This document shows, piece after piece, positions 26,804-35,734 of a stretch of 64,000 bases of DNA (position 1 is its first letter; the number at the start of each line of letters is the position of its first letter). The notes beneath the pieces were generated by a model. That model was not told where the DNA came from and did no database searches. It saw only the letters and a program-made list of their open reading frames with translations. Origin of the DNA: CAXSBA01 sp965277105 (lineage in GTDB: Bacteria > Spirochaetota > UBA12135 > COTS27 > CAXSBA01); NCBI GenBank assembly GCA_965277105.1, contig OZ255710.1, positions 992,001 through 1,056,000 of the forward strand. Direction: 5' to 3'. The translations under genes were made by a program, and so were the position numbers.

Positions 26804-28018
26804 TTGGCGAACAATCAAGAAGAAAGTAACAAATGTTCTTTTTGTGGGGGGAATTTATCGCCTAATAGTTACCTTACTGGGATTAACGAAACCAAATTAT
26901 GCTTTAACTGTGTTTTCAACAGCAAAGAAATTTTAGACAAAAAGGTTAATGAAGAAAAATCGCGGAGTATTACCGTTAATTTAAAGAAAAATATAAAACC
27001 TCCTCGGGAGATTTTTAATTATTTAAACCAATACGTTATCGGGCAAGAAAAAGCTAAAAAAAGCTTGTCGGTTGCGGTTTACAATCATTTTAATCGACTA
27101 ATTAACAACTTAGAAGAAAATGAAGTTGAAATAGAAAAATCAAACATCCTGCTCATTGGGCCTAGCGGTAGTGGGAAAACTCTTCTTGCTAAAACACTAG
27201 CCAAAATCTTGCAGGTCCCTTTTGTCATTACTGACGCTACCACACTAACCGAAGCCGGGTATGTGGGCGATGACGTGGAAAATATTCTCTTAAGATTAAT
27301 TGAAAAAGCTGATCACAATATCGAGCTAGCCGAAAAAGGCATTATCTTCATTGATGAGATTGATAAAATAGGGAGGAAAAGTGAAAGTACTTCGATTACT
27401 CGTGATGTTTCTGGCGAAGGAGTGCAGCAAGCCCTTTTGAAAATCATTGAAGGGACGATTAGTAGCGTACCTCTAAGAGGTGGGAGGAAACACCCCCAAA
27501 GCCAAAATATTAAAATTAACACCAAAGATATTCTCTTTATCTGTGGTGGGGCTTTTATTGGGATTGACAAAATCGTCGAAAACAGGGTGAACAAATCAAC
27601 TATAGGCTTTAAAAAAAACTCTTCCGCCAAAAAAGAAAACGAAAAACTTTTAGAAAATATTATTCAAGAAGATATTATCAAATATGGAGTAATCCCTGAG
27701 TTAGTTGGGCGGCTGCCGATTATTACTTCTTTAACTGAGCTTTCTAAAAAAGAGCTGAAAAAGATTATACTAGAACCCAAAAATTCTCTTATTGCTCAGT
27801 TTCAAAAACTGTTAGCTTATAATAATATTACTTTAAAAATAAGCGATAAGACGATTGATTTTCTCATTGAAAAAAGCAGCAAAGCCGAGCTAGGAGCACG
27901 AGGATTAAAAAGTATTTTTGAAAATATCATGGAAGACATAACCTTTTTGGCCCCTGAAAACCAAGGGGCAACTATCGAGCTAACCCCAGAAAATATTCAA
28001 AGCAAAAAGTATTTTTAA
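26804..28018 (+). CDS. clpX: ATP-dependent Clp protease ATP-binding subunit ClpX
   Basis: The 404-residue AAA+ unfoldase begins with a four-cysteine zinc-binding domain ('CSFCGG' and 'CFNCV'). Then come 'YVIGQEKAKKSLSVAVYNH', Walker A 'LIGPSGSGKTLLAKTLA' (about residues 115-131), Walker B 'GIIFIDEIDKI', the pore loop 'AGYVGDDVEN' and 'RDVSGEGVQQALLKIIEGT'. A late 'LGARGLKSIFENIM' carries sensor 2. The start is TTG at 26804, before the zinc domain, with no clear ribosome site. Confidence 0.96.
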   Translation: MANNQEESNKCSFCGGNLSPNSYLTGINETKLCFNCVFNSKEILDKKVNEEKSRSITVNLKKNIKPPREIFNYLNQYVIGQEKAKKSLSVAVYNHFNRLINNLEENEVEIEKSNILLIGPSGSGKTLLAKTLAKILQVPFVITDATTLTEAGYVGDDVENILLRLIEKADHNIELAEKGIIFIDEIDKIGRKSESTSITRDVSGEGVQQALLKIIEGTISSVPLRGGRKHPQSQNIKINTKDILFICGGAFIGIDKIVENRVNKSTIGFKKNSSAKKENEKLLENIIQEDIIKYGVIPELVGRLPIITSLTELSKKELKKIILEPKNSLIAQFQKLLAYNNITLKISDKTIDFLIEKSSKAELGARGLKSIFENIMEDITFLAPENQGATIELTPENIQSKKYF

Positions 28019-28111
28019 CATTTAGTTTTCAATATTTTACTCAAAACTTTTTAGGATGTTAAAAAAATAAAAGCCGATTGCCCATATTTATTATATAATT
28101 ATTAACACTAG

Positions 28112-28194
28112 GGGGAGGTAGCGAAGCGGTCAAACGCAACAGACTGTAAATCTGTCGACTTCGGTCTTCGAAGGTTCGAATCCTTCTCTCCCCA
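28112..28194 (+). tRNA. tRNA-Tyr (GTA)
   Basis: Acceptor stem GGGGAGG pairs with TCTCCCC, with discriminator A. The anticodon stem-loop AGACTGTAAATCT carries GTA, and a long variable arm (GACTTCGGTC) is present, as is normal for bacterial tyrosine tRNAs. T-loop is GGTTCGAATCC. Confidence 0.95.
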
Positions 28195-28203
28195 ATGGTA
28201 AAT

Positions 28204-28278
<75 letters not shown>

Positions 28279-28305
28279 CTTCTACTTATAGTTAGTAGGA
28301 CTTAA

Positions 28306-28389
<84 letters not shown>

Positions 28390-28757
28390 TATCTTATAAT
28401 TTAAATATTTCAATTTATAAAAAGGCACATCCATTCTTTAATAATAAAGAAAACTTAATAATAATTTAGAGATTTTTATCAACTTGCTTAGTCGTGCTTT
28501 ATTATTTTCAATATTTAAAATGTCTCTTTTTTAGTAGCCAGAAAGTAGAAAGAGCAAATAAATGGTTATTTTAAAATTTACTACTTACTATTTGGATAAC
28601 GATTAGAAAAACTTATTTGAAACGATAATTAACCTAAAGTAACCTTAGAATAAAATCTATTAATTTTTAGCTTCTATTAATTAAATATTGGATATAAACC
28701 TTGCCGATTTTTATTTACTTTTTTTAATTAAATTTTAATAGCTATATACTATAATTT
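28390..28757. other. AT-rich intergenic stretch after the tRNA cluster
   Basis: No convincing gene, RNA or strong hairpin is visible in this 368-base stretch. The final part, ending 'CTATATACTATAATTT', contains a plausible -10 box (TATAAT at 28750-28755), almost adjoining the start of the broken lipoprotein gene. Confidence 0.5.
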
Positions 28758-30782
28758 ATGAAACAAATTTATAATTCATCCATTTAAAAAAGCTATCAAA
28801 ACAACTAAAGCCATTCTCATATTATTACTAATATTTTTTTTTACTAAGTTGCGTTGAAACGCCAGAAAGAACTGAGCTAGAAGAAACTAAAACTAACCCA
28901 AGAAAACCCGAATTATATTTTAATAGAAAATCAAATAGTATTATAACAATTAGTTGGCAATCATTTCTTGGAGTTTCTGAATATAGAGTTTATATAACGG
29001 TTGATGGAGAAGAAAAAGCTAGAAAAATTGTTTATACTGATCATTTTGACTTACTCAATCCTGATCCTTATAAAACCTACTCTTTTCAAGTTAGTAGTGT
29101 AGATTTAAATGGAATAGAAAGTGAAAAAAGTAATATTCAAGAGTTCTCTTACAAACCTAATCTTGTAATTCCTGAGATAGAACTCCATTCTCTAACTGAC
29201 GATATAAAACTTCAACTAGTTCCAACTTCCACTTCTCAAAAAGCACTCAATAATGATAGTCTTTTGGAAGATTATAACGCAAATTATTTCATAAATGTTT
29301 ATCAACTTATTAACGGAAAATACGAACAACTTGAAAGAAAACATTTTGTTCATAATGTTGATACTTTAGACAATTTACCTAAAAAAGGCAATGGTGAAAC
29401 TTATACAATAAAATTTACTACTGTCCTTTCTAACTCTCGAAGTCGGGATAGTTTTTATAGAATAGAAAGTGAAATGAGTGAGCTTCTAGTGATTCATTAC
29501 GAGAAGTGTGACGCCGAAACCCCTTACGAAATAAGAACTAGAGAAGATATTGAAACTAAATTAAAACTTAACTTAAAAGGGCATTATATCCAAATGGCAG
29601 ATATTAATTTACAAGAAGGGCGAGAAGGAAATGAACAGTTTTTCTTCCCTATTGGAGAGGGGGGAGATGACTATGATAGACCGGGTCCTCTTTTTCAAGG
29701 AGTTTACAATGGGAATAACTATAAAATAACTGGCCTAAAAATAAGAGAAGAAGAAGATAAAAAGTATCTCTATGGCATAGGATTTTTTGGTGGTACTAAA
29801 GGAGCTGAAATTCTAAATGTAAAACTGGAAATTGATACTATAGAGAGCTACAATTATCATAAACCTACAGGAGGATTAGTCGGAGAAATGCATAGCAGTA
29901 GTAGAATTTTTAATAGCCATATTCTTTCTATTGCTAATCATATTAAAGGGAGAAGGTACATTGGAGGGTTGGTTGGGGCTACTTGGCATTATCTGAATGA
30001 TAATGCCCCCGCCATTATTGAAGACTCTTCTATTTCATTAGATAATAATGCCATTAGATGCCTTGATAACAATTGTACTATGGGTGGCTTAGTTGGCAAC
30101 AACGATTCAAAAGCAATTATTAAAAATTCATTTGCTAATCTTAATCTAGAAATTAATAATAGCAATTTCGGGGGATTAGTAGGAGATAATGATGGAACTA
30201 TTGAAAACTCTCATTTTAAGGGAATAATTGAATTAAAAAATAGTGAAGGTCATCATAACATAGGAGGTCTAGTAGGACATAATTATGGCGGAATATATTC
30301 TTCTTACTGTGAAGGGAAAATAATAATATTATCAGAGGTTAATGACTCTAGCTATATAGGAGGTTTAGTGGGACATACTGTTGGAATTCGAGGGGTTAAA
30401 AACTCTTATAGCCATTGTGATATAAAAGCTACTAGTAAAACCGAGGATATTAGAGTAGGAGGCTTAGTAGGTTCGGATGGTCGTCATGGAGTTATTAATT
30501 CTTACAGCACAGGATTAATTGATGTTACTTTTGATAATGATGTCACTATTAATGATGATGATACAAATATTGGTGGATTAGTTAGCCCCTATAATATATT
30601 ATACGATTCTAGTGTCGTAGAAAATAGCTTTTGGGATATCGATACCTCTGGGCTAAGGAGAAGCGTTGGGGGGGGAAGGCAAAAGAACCCATGAAATGAA
30701 AAATCCAAATACGTTCATTAATGCTGGATGGGATGAATCTATATGGCTTTTTGTTCAGGGTAAGTATCCCACTTTACGTTGA
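28758..30782 (+). pseudogene. FN3/GLUG-repeat lipoprotein gene with homopolymer frameshifts
   Basis: Three single-base shifts break this gene. ATG 28758 opens 'MKQIYNSSI' and stops, unless one T of the run at 28783-28785 is removed. The frame then gives a lipoprotein signal ('KAILILLLIFF'). The lipobox 'LLSC' is reached only if the T9 run at 28834-28842 has eight bases. After it come a fibronectin type III-like domain and about eight GLUG-type repeats ('IGGLVGHN' and similar), open to 30694. Removing one G from the G8 run at 30668-30675 restores the expected end 'NPNTFINAGWDESIW', stopping at 30780-30782. The long middle is intact, so the breaks are recent, reversible, or sequencing errors. 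Likely a surface protein when in frame. Confidence 0.75.
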
Positions 30783-30861
30783 AAAAATAGTATAGAAACT
30801 AAATAAATATGAAAATTATTAAAATAGCTTTAGCTTTTCATTTAAGAGGTTAACGTTATTT

Positions 30862-30886
30862 CAATTTTTTTCAATTTTTTTCAATT
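30862..30886. repeat. Short tandem repeat at the pepP 3' end
   Basis: The 10-base unit CAATTTTTTT occurs twice and is followed by a partial CAATT reaching into the pepP stop region. It sits between the broken lipoprotein gene and pepP and may have arisen by slippage. Confidence 0.6.
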
Positions 30887-32137
30887 ACTCTCCAACTCCG
30901 CAATTTCTTTAAGAATACTTTCGCTAAGATTAACGTTCCCGTCTTCGGTTAGAAGAATATCGTCTTCGATGCGAAAGCCTAGTCCTTCTTCTTTAAGATA
31001 AATTCCCGGCTCACAAGTGACCACCATACCAATCTGGATTTTTCCTTGATAATCACCCACGTCATGCACCCCCATTCCCAAAAAGTGCGAAACCCCATGC
31101 ATGAAATACTTTTTATAATCTTCTTTTTTGGTAATCAAGCCTAAAGATAAAAGAGTATTCTGCATAATAGCTAAACTGCCTTTTCGATAATCTTCCCATA
31201 AAATATTGGGCTTTAGTAAAGCGATAATGGCTTTTTGAGCCTGCAGAAGTGCTTGGTAAATCTCTTTTTGACGTGGAGTAAAAGTTTTTCCGATAGGAAA
31301 AATCCGAGTGATGTCCGCATTAAAAAGCCCATAACTAGCCCCTACGTCTAAAAGGAGTAAATCATTTTTTTTCAAGGTTCGCTGATTTTCGGTGTAGTGT
31401 AAAATACAGCTGTTAGCCCCACTCGCGACAATGGGCTGAAAAGCAAAACAATTATGGGTTTGTTTATCGGAGTTTTTTACAAAATGGTAAGCGAGAGTTG
31501 CCTCTATTACTTTTTCGCTAACGCCTTCTTTTAATAAAGGCATAATCTCTTTTATGCCTTGGCGAGTAATAGCAATGCTTTTTTTTATTTGTTCGATTTC
31601 TTCTTGAGTTTTTATAACCCTAAGGGAAGCGAGTAAAGGCGCTAACCTAAGTAAGCGATGAAGTGGAAAAGCATTTTTTATTTTGCTGATGAACGCTTGA
31701 GAGTGATAATTTTTGGTTTGACTTCTAGGGTGCTCATTAGCGTTTAAATAAAGACAATTACTTTGATAAACATACTGGGATAAATCATTTTCAAACTCGC
31801 TTAAAGGTTTGACCTTACCAATACCAGAAATGGTAGAAGCTTTCGCAAAACTGACTTTCTCTCCTTGCCAAATGGTTTCTTCTAAGGTACTAGTTTTTAA
31901 ATAAAGAGTGCACTCCGCATTAGCTTCGTTATTTTTAAAGATAATAAGCTTACTCTCTTCTTGAAAAATTCCCGTTAAATAAAGGAAGTCATTATTTTGT
32001 TTAAAGGGTAAAATTTCATCTTCATTGCCATAAAGCGGTTGATTAGAATCAAGAACAACTAGCGATTTTTCTACTAAAAGTTGGATTAACTTATGACGAT
32101 TATTTTTGAAATAGCTTGCGGGAAGATTGGTGTCCAT
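30881..32137 (-). CDS. pepP: Xaa-Pro aminopeptidase (M24B family)
   Basis: The 418-residue protein cleaves N-terminal residues preceding proline. An N-terminal creatinase-like domain ('FLYLTGIFQEESKLIIF') precedes the pita-bread catalytic domain. Metal ligands are in 'LLDVGASYGLFNADITR' (two Asp), 'GVSHFLGMGVHDVG' (His), 'CEPGIYLKEEGLG' (Glu) and 'RIEDDILLTEDG' (Glu). It lies 26 bases after ctaB on the minus strand and is the last gene of that operon. Confidence 0.95.
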   Translation of the reverse strand: MDTNLPASYFKNNRHKLIQLLVEKSLVVLDSNQPLYGNEDEILPFKQNNDFLYLTGIFQEESKLIIFKNNEANAECTLYLKTSTLEETIWQGEKVSFAKASTISGIGKVKPLSEFENDLSQYVYQSNCLYLNANEHPRSQTKNYHSQAFISKIKNAFPLHRLLRLAPLLASLRVIKTQEEIEQIKKSIAITRQGIKEIMPLLKEGVSEKVIEATLAYHFVKNSDKQTHNCFAFQPIVASGANSCILHYTENQRTLKKNDLLLLDVGASYGLFNADITRIFPIGKTFTPRQKEIYQALLQAQKAIIALLKPNILWEDYRKGSLAIMQNTLLSLGLITKKEDYKKYFMHGVSHFLGMGVHDVGDYQGKIQIGMVVTCEPGIYLKEEGLGFRIEDDILLTEDGNVNLSESILKEIAELESN

Positions 32138-32163
32138 TTTTTAATGAAAAGCTATTAAAAAAA

Positions 32164-33051
32164 TTAATTACTTATAAGGTTAACATCTAGTAAAATAATT
32201 AAAAAAAATAAAGGAAGATAAAAAATGGAACTACCAATTAATCTCCTACTAGCTGAGTCACTTCTTTTCGCATAAGCTAAATATGCTTCGTAAATAAACC
32301 AAAATCCTAAAATAATAACCGCTATAAAGTAAAAGTAATTATTCAAAACATCTTGAAAGCTAGGGTGGAAAGGGATAATTAAAGAAACGATAAATAAGAA
32401 AAAAGCATGGATTAGACTATGAGAAAAAGTCTTATCGCCCTTAGGGTCGTTTTCGGTGATCATTTTATAATTTCCCTCTTGGTAGTCATCGCGACACACC
32501 CAAGCAATGGCATAAAAATGAGGGTGCTGCCAAAAAAAAATAATTAAAAAAAACAGTATGCCTGGCAATTCAATTTTTCCACTGACCGCATACCAGCCCC
32601 CTAAAACCGGCAAAGCCCCGGGGATAGCCCCAATGCTAGTATTCCACCAGGTTATTTTCTTTAAAGGAGTATAAATCCCTAAATATAAAAAACAAGTTAT
32701 GAGCGAACCAATGACTAACCCGGGTTTAAAGTTCCAATACATAATAGCCGCCCCACCTGCAATAAGGATAAAAGCCAAGAGCCAAGCTTCCGATAAAGAA
32801 ATAACTTTCTGGGGAAGTGGGCGATTTTTAGTCCTCTTCATTTTCTTGTCGCTACGCACTTCTAAAATATGATTTAAAACACAGGCCCCAGCACAAACGA
32901 GCCCAGTAGCTAATAAATTTAAAACCAAAGGTTCAAAAGAAGTTTTGCCATACACTAAACTGGCCAAGTAAAAACCAATAAAAGAGGTAAAAACTACTGT
33001 AAAGGTAATTTTTATTTTAATAAGGGAAAAGTAAATAGAAAGCCTTTTCAA
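32164..33051 (-). CDS. ctaB: Protoheme IX farnesyltransferase (heme O synthase)
   Basis: The 295-residue membrane protein belongs to the UbiA prenyltransferase family and attaches farnesyl to heme B, making heme O for terminal oxidases. The first Asp-rich motif is 'NHILEVRSDKKMKRTKNRPLP' shortened here to its core NHILEVRSDKKMKRT, and the second is 'CRDDYQEGNYKMI'. About eight to nine membrane segments are predicted. No oxidase subunits are adjacent, so those lie elsewhere. Its ATG overlaps the MazG-like gene stop by 4 bases. Confidence 0.94.
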   Translation of the reverse strand: MKRLSIYFSLIKIKITFTVVFTSFIGFYLASLVYGKTSFEPLVLNLLATGLVCAGACVLNHILEVRSDKKMKRTKNRPLPQKVISLSEAWLLAFILIAGGAAIMYWNFKPGLVIGSLITCFLYLGIYTPLKKITWWNTSIGAIPGALPVLGGWYAVSGKIELPGILFFLIIFFWQHPHFYAIAWVCRDDYQEGNYKMITENDPKGDKTFSHSLIHAFFLFIVSLIIPFHPSFQDVLNNYFYFIAVIILGFWFIYEAYLAYAKRSDSASRRLIGSSIFYLPLFFLIILLDVNLISN

Positions 33052-33425
33052 TTTCTTGCTTGTTTTTCTAACTCTTTGATAATAAGTGGTTCAGGAGGCT
33101 CCCAGTTTTCTGGCTTTAAAATTTTTCCATCTTGCCTTCTTTTTATTTGGCCATTAACAACTTTTTTCATATTGGCCTGATGAACAATGTCAAAAATCGG
33201 GTCGAGATCAATCCCATTTTTAATGCTTCGGTCAATAATGTAATAAATGATATCCACTAACGCATCCACCTCGTCTTCTAAACTCTCGGCTACTTGGAGT
33301 TCTTCTACCTCATCTTGGATCATTCTAATGATAAATTTTTTTTCTCCACTAGTCATTTTCCTAGGAGTTTTGGGAATTTCATCTACACAAGCCCGGACGA
33401 ATTCTTTAACTTTTTTTGAGTACAT
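33048..33425 (-). CDS. MazG/PRA-PH-like nucleotide pyrophosphohydrolase
   Basis: The 125-residue helical protein shows the all-alpha NTP pyrophosphatase pattern: 'IRMIQDEVEELQVAES', then 'DEVDALVDIIYYIID', and 'HQANMKKVVNGQIKRR'. These acidic helices bind Mg2+ in the MazG, dUTPase-2 and HisE families. Substrate cannot be decided; the pattern is closer to PRA-PH-like orphan proteins than to true HisE. It is the first gene of the operon with ctaB and pepP. Confidence 0.8.
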   Translation of the reverse strand: MYSKKVKEFVRACVDEIPKTPRKMTSGEKKFIIRMIQDEVEELQVAESLEDEVDALVDIIYYIIDRSIKNGIDLDPIFDIVHQANMKKVVNGQIKRRQDGKILKPENWEPPEPLIIKELEKQARN

Positions 33426-33718
33426 ATATTTTATGGATAGATTTTATAGTTTGGTTTATTAGGCTTTGCAACAACTTTAGTATGCTTAAAATTATAGCAT
33501 AAAACCGAGTGAATTATCTTGGTTAATCTTTTACTCTTTTCTAACACTATTATAGTAGCTTTTACTTAATTTTTTTCTATTCATCTATGGGAAAAACTCT
33601 ATTCAAAACTTATTATTTTAATATGAGTAAAAAAATAAAAAAAAAAGCGACGGAAAAATATAAAAAAATAGTTTAATTTTTAATTGTTTTAAAAATAAAT
33701 TATACAGAGTGTGAAAAT

Positions 33719-34585
33719 ATGAAAAAACATTTATCCATCACGGCAACTATGCTTTTAAGTTTGATAATCTTAACTAGTTGCTCATCGCTTGCCAAAAAAC
33801 AGCAGGCAAATGCATCTTTGAAAGCAACTGCAATGAAAGCTCAAGATGCTTTTTTTAAAGATTACGATGCTGAAGCAGTAAAAAAATATTTCAATGAGGA
33901 TTATATTCAACATAATCCAAATGTACCAACTGGGCTTGAGCCCGTTTTGGGGTTTCTTCCTCTATTGAAAAAGCAAGGAGTTACTTCGACAACTCATCGA
34001 ATATTAGCTGATGGTAACTTTATTGCTATGCATAACACTTACAATAATGCCGGTGCTTTTGGTTTCGGTCATGACATTGTTACTTTTGATGTCTGGCGCA
34101 TAGAAAACGGGAAAGTAGCCGAGCATTGGGATGCGATTGAACCTATTGCCCCCAAAAACCGTAGTGGGCGCACTCAAGTTGATGGACCTACTGAAATTAC
34201 TGATTTAGATAAAACTGAAGCCAACAAAAAATTAGTGGTTAATTTTATTGAAGATGTTTTCATGTCAAATAATATCGAAAAAGCAGCTGAACACATTAGC
34301 GCTGAGCAGTACGATCAGCATCACTTTAGGGGAAAAGATGGTTTAGATTCTTTCACTAAATCAATGAACTACCTTATATCACAAAATAATATGTTCAAAT
34401 TCAAAAAAATTCATCGGGTTATCGGTGAAGGAAATTTTATTTTAACTCAAAGCGAAGGCGAATGGGGTGATAAAGATTACGCCTTTTACGATTTATTCCG
34501 AGTAGAAGATAGAAAAATAGTGGAGCATTGGGATGTCGTTCAAGAAATCCCCGAGAAAATGGCCCATAACAACGGTATGTTTTAG
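33719..34585 (+). CDS. Lipoprotein with two SnoaL/NTF2-like domains
   Basis: The 288-residue protein has a lipoprotein signal ('LLSLIILTSC', lipid Cys near residue 21). Two homologous NTF2-like domains follow, about 36-150 and 165-285. Both contain a 'DGNFI' or 'EGNFI' turn and end with 'RIENGKVAEHWD' or 'RVEDRKIVEHWD'. This is the pattern of SnoaL-like proteins, some of which are isomerases or hydrolases, but no catalytic residues can be assigned. Internal duplication is evident. It has its own 293-base upstream region and a strong hairpin downstream. Confidence 0.85.
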   Translation: MKKHLSITATMLLSLIILTSCSSLAKKQQANASLKATAMKAQDAFFKDYDAEAVKKYFNEDYIQHNPNVPTGLEPVLGFLPLLKKQGVTSTTHRILADGNFIAMHNTYNNAGAFGFGHDIVTFDVWRIENGKVAEHWDAIEPIAPKNRSGRTQVDGPTEITDLDKTEANKKLVVNFIEDVFMSNNIEKAAEHISAEQYDQHHFRGKDGLDSFTKSMNYLISQNNMFKFKKIHRVIGEGNFILTQSEGEWGDKDYAFYDLFRVEDRKIVEHWDVVQEIPEKMAHNNGMF

Positions 34586-34601
34586 TAGGTTTTAAAATGT
34601 T

Positions 34602-34638
34602 AATAAAGCAAGGGTTTTGAAATAGTCCTTGCTTTATT
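34602..34638 (+). terminator. Strong 12-bp hairpin after the SnoaL-like gene
   Basis: AATAAAGCAAGG (34602-34613) pairs perfectly with CCTTGCTTTATT (34627-34638) around a 13-base loop. No long T tract follows in either direction, so it may be a terminator, a transcript stabilizer, or both. Confidence 0.6.
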
Positions 34639-34680
34639 GCTATAAAACTGACAACTTAATCTTTATTATTAAAACTATCA

Positions 34681-35142
34681 GTGCAGGTCACTAGCATTAT
34701 TAAAAAAATAGAAAAAGAATTTCCAGGAGTGATGCCCAAATCTAGCTGGGGAGAAACTGCTTTATTTTATAATCCCGGCAAGATTCTTCCTAACGGAGTT
34801 TATTTCTGCACTATCAAAGAAAAAAATGGAGAAAACGATCAGGCATCTCAACTAGACCGGGAAGATATTTTTCGCTTAAGCATTGGCATCAGTAAAGAAA
34901 GCTACCAGGAGTTATTTGGTGAAAAACCGAAAAGGCCAAAGAAAGGAGGAATAATCAAAACTACCACCAAGTACGATTTTACCCAAACTAACGTTTTAAT
35001 GCCTCACCCTATTTATGGCTGGATGAGCTGGGTGCAGATACTAAACCCCAGTGAAAAATCTTTCGAAAAGTTACTCCCACTTATTAAGGAAGCTCACGCC
35101 CAAGCGGTTAACAAATTCAATCGAAAAACTTCTTTAGTTTAA
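34681..35142 (+). CDS. DUF6194 family protein
   Basis: The 153-residue protein shows the pattern of DUF6194: 'SWGETALFYNPGKILPNG', 'QLDREDIFRLSIGISKE', 'YQELFG' and the end 'VLMPHPIYGWMSWVQILNP'. The function of the family is not known to me. The start is GTG at 34681. Its stop overlaps the convergent DinB-like gene by 4 bases. No signal or membrane segment is present. Confidence 0.8.
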   Translation: MQVTSIIKKIEKEFPGVMPKSSWGETALFYNPGKILPNGVYFCTIKEKNGENDQASQLDREDIFRLSIGISKESYQELFGEKPKRPKKGGIIKTTTKYDFTQTNVLMPHPIYGWMSWVQILNPSEKSFEKLLPLIKEAHAQAVNKFNRKTSLV

Positions 35143-35720
35143 TTTTCATTCACCAAAGAAAAATCATTAGCTAATTTCAGGGCCTGTTGGATATGGGCTA
35201 AATGATGCTCACCATGCCAAGCGTAAAGAAAAACATTTTGTTGTAACGGGATTTCCTTTTTATACTCGGGATGGAAAAAGCATCTTTGCCAATCAGATTT
35301 TTTTAATGATTTTAATAAAACGACCCACCTAGCATGCAGGCCAGTTAAAAGCATTAGAGAAAAATCAATCTTCGATTTATTCACTTCTTCGAGGTTAGCC
35401 CACTCGTTTTCTAGGTAAGGTTTAATGGTAGGTTTATTTTCTGTTAAACTTAATTTAAAGCGAATATAACTATGCATATGGCTATCGGCTAAATGATGAA
35501 CTAACTGCTTTATCGTCCAACCATTAAGGCGGTGTAGGTAATTTAACTCTTTCGCGGTTAAAGGGGTGATAAGTTTGCTAAGCTTTTTGGGTAGTTGCTT
35601 TATCTTTTCTATGGCCTCATTCGTTTTTGCTTCCGTAACCTTGAGTGGAGTAGTTTTAGTAGCCGTATAGTTAAAGTTCCCTAAGGGATATTGGAGTTCA
35701 TTTAAATTTATTTTTTTCAT
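35139..35720 (-). CDS. DinB superfamily protein, YfiT/BstA-like
   Basis: The 193-residue four-helix protein begins 'LNELQYPLGNF', as in YfiT proteins. Metal-ligand histidines are visible in 'VHHLADSHMH' and in the final 'WHGEHHLAHIQQAL'. YfiT homologues are metal-dependent thiol transferases such as bacillithiol transferase; whether a cognate thiol exists here is unknown. It lies 14 bases after rpoN on the same strand. Confidence 0.85.
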   Translation of the reverse strand: MKKINLNELQYPLGNFNYTATKTTPLKVTEAKTNEAIEKIKQLPKKLSKLITPLTAKELNYLHRLNGWTIKQLVHHLADSHMHSYIRFKLSLTENKPTIKPYLENEWANLEEVNKSKIDFSLMLLTGLHARWVVLLKSLKKSDWQRCFFHPEYKKEIPLQQNVFLYAWHGEHHLAHIQQALKLANDFSLVNEN

Positions 35721-35734
35721 ATTTTTTTGCTTTT

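Noticed and set aside
29264..30694. Treating the FN3/GLUG frame as an intact gene starting at TTG 29264
   Set aside because: The frame continues upstream through an FN3-like domain to a lipobox, and the C-terminal family end is found in another frame, so the intact-gene model is incomplete at both ends.
33623..33676. 17-residue Lys-rich ORF (MSKKIKKKATEKYKKIV)
   Set aside because: Lysine-rich short frames are expected by chance in A-rich DNA, and no ribosome site or conservation can be shown.
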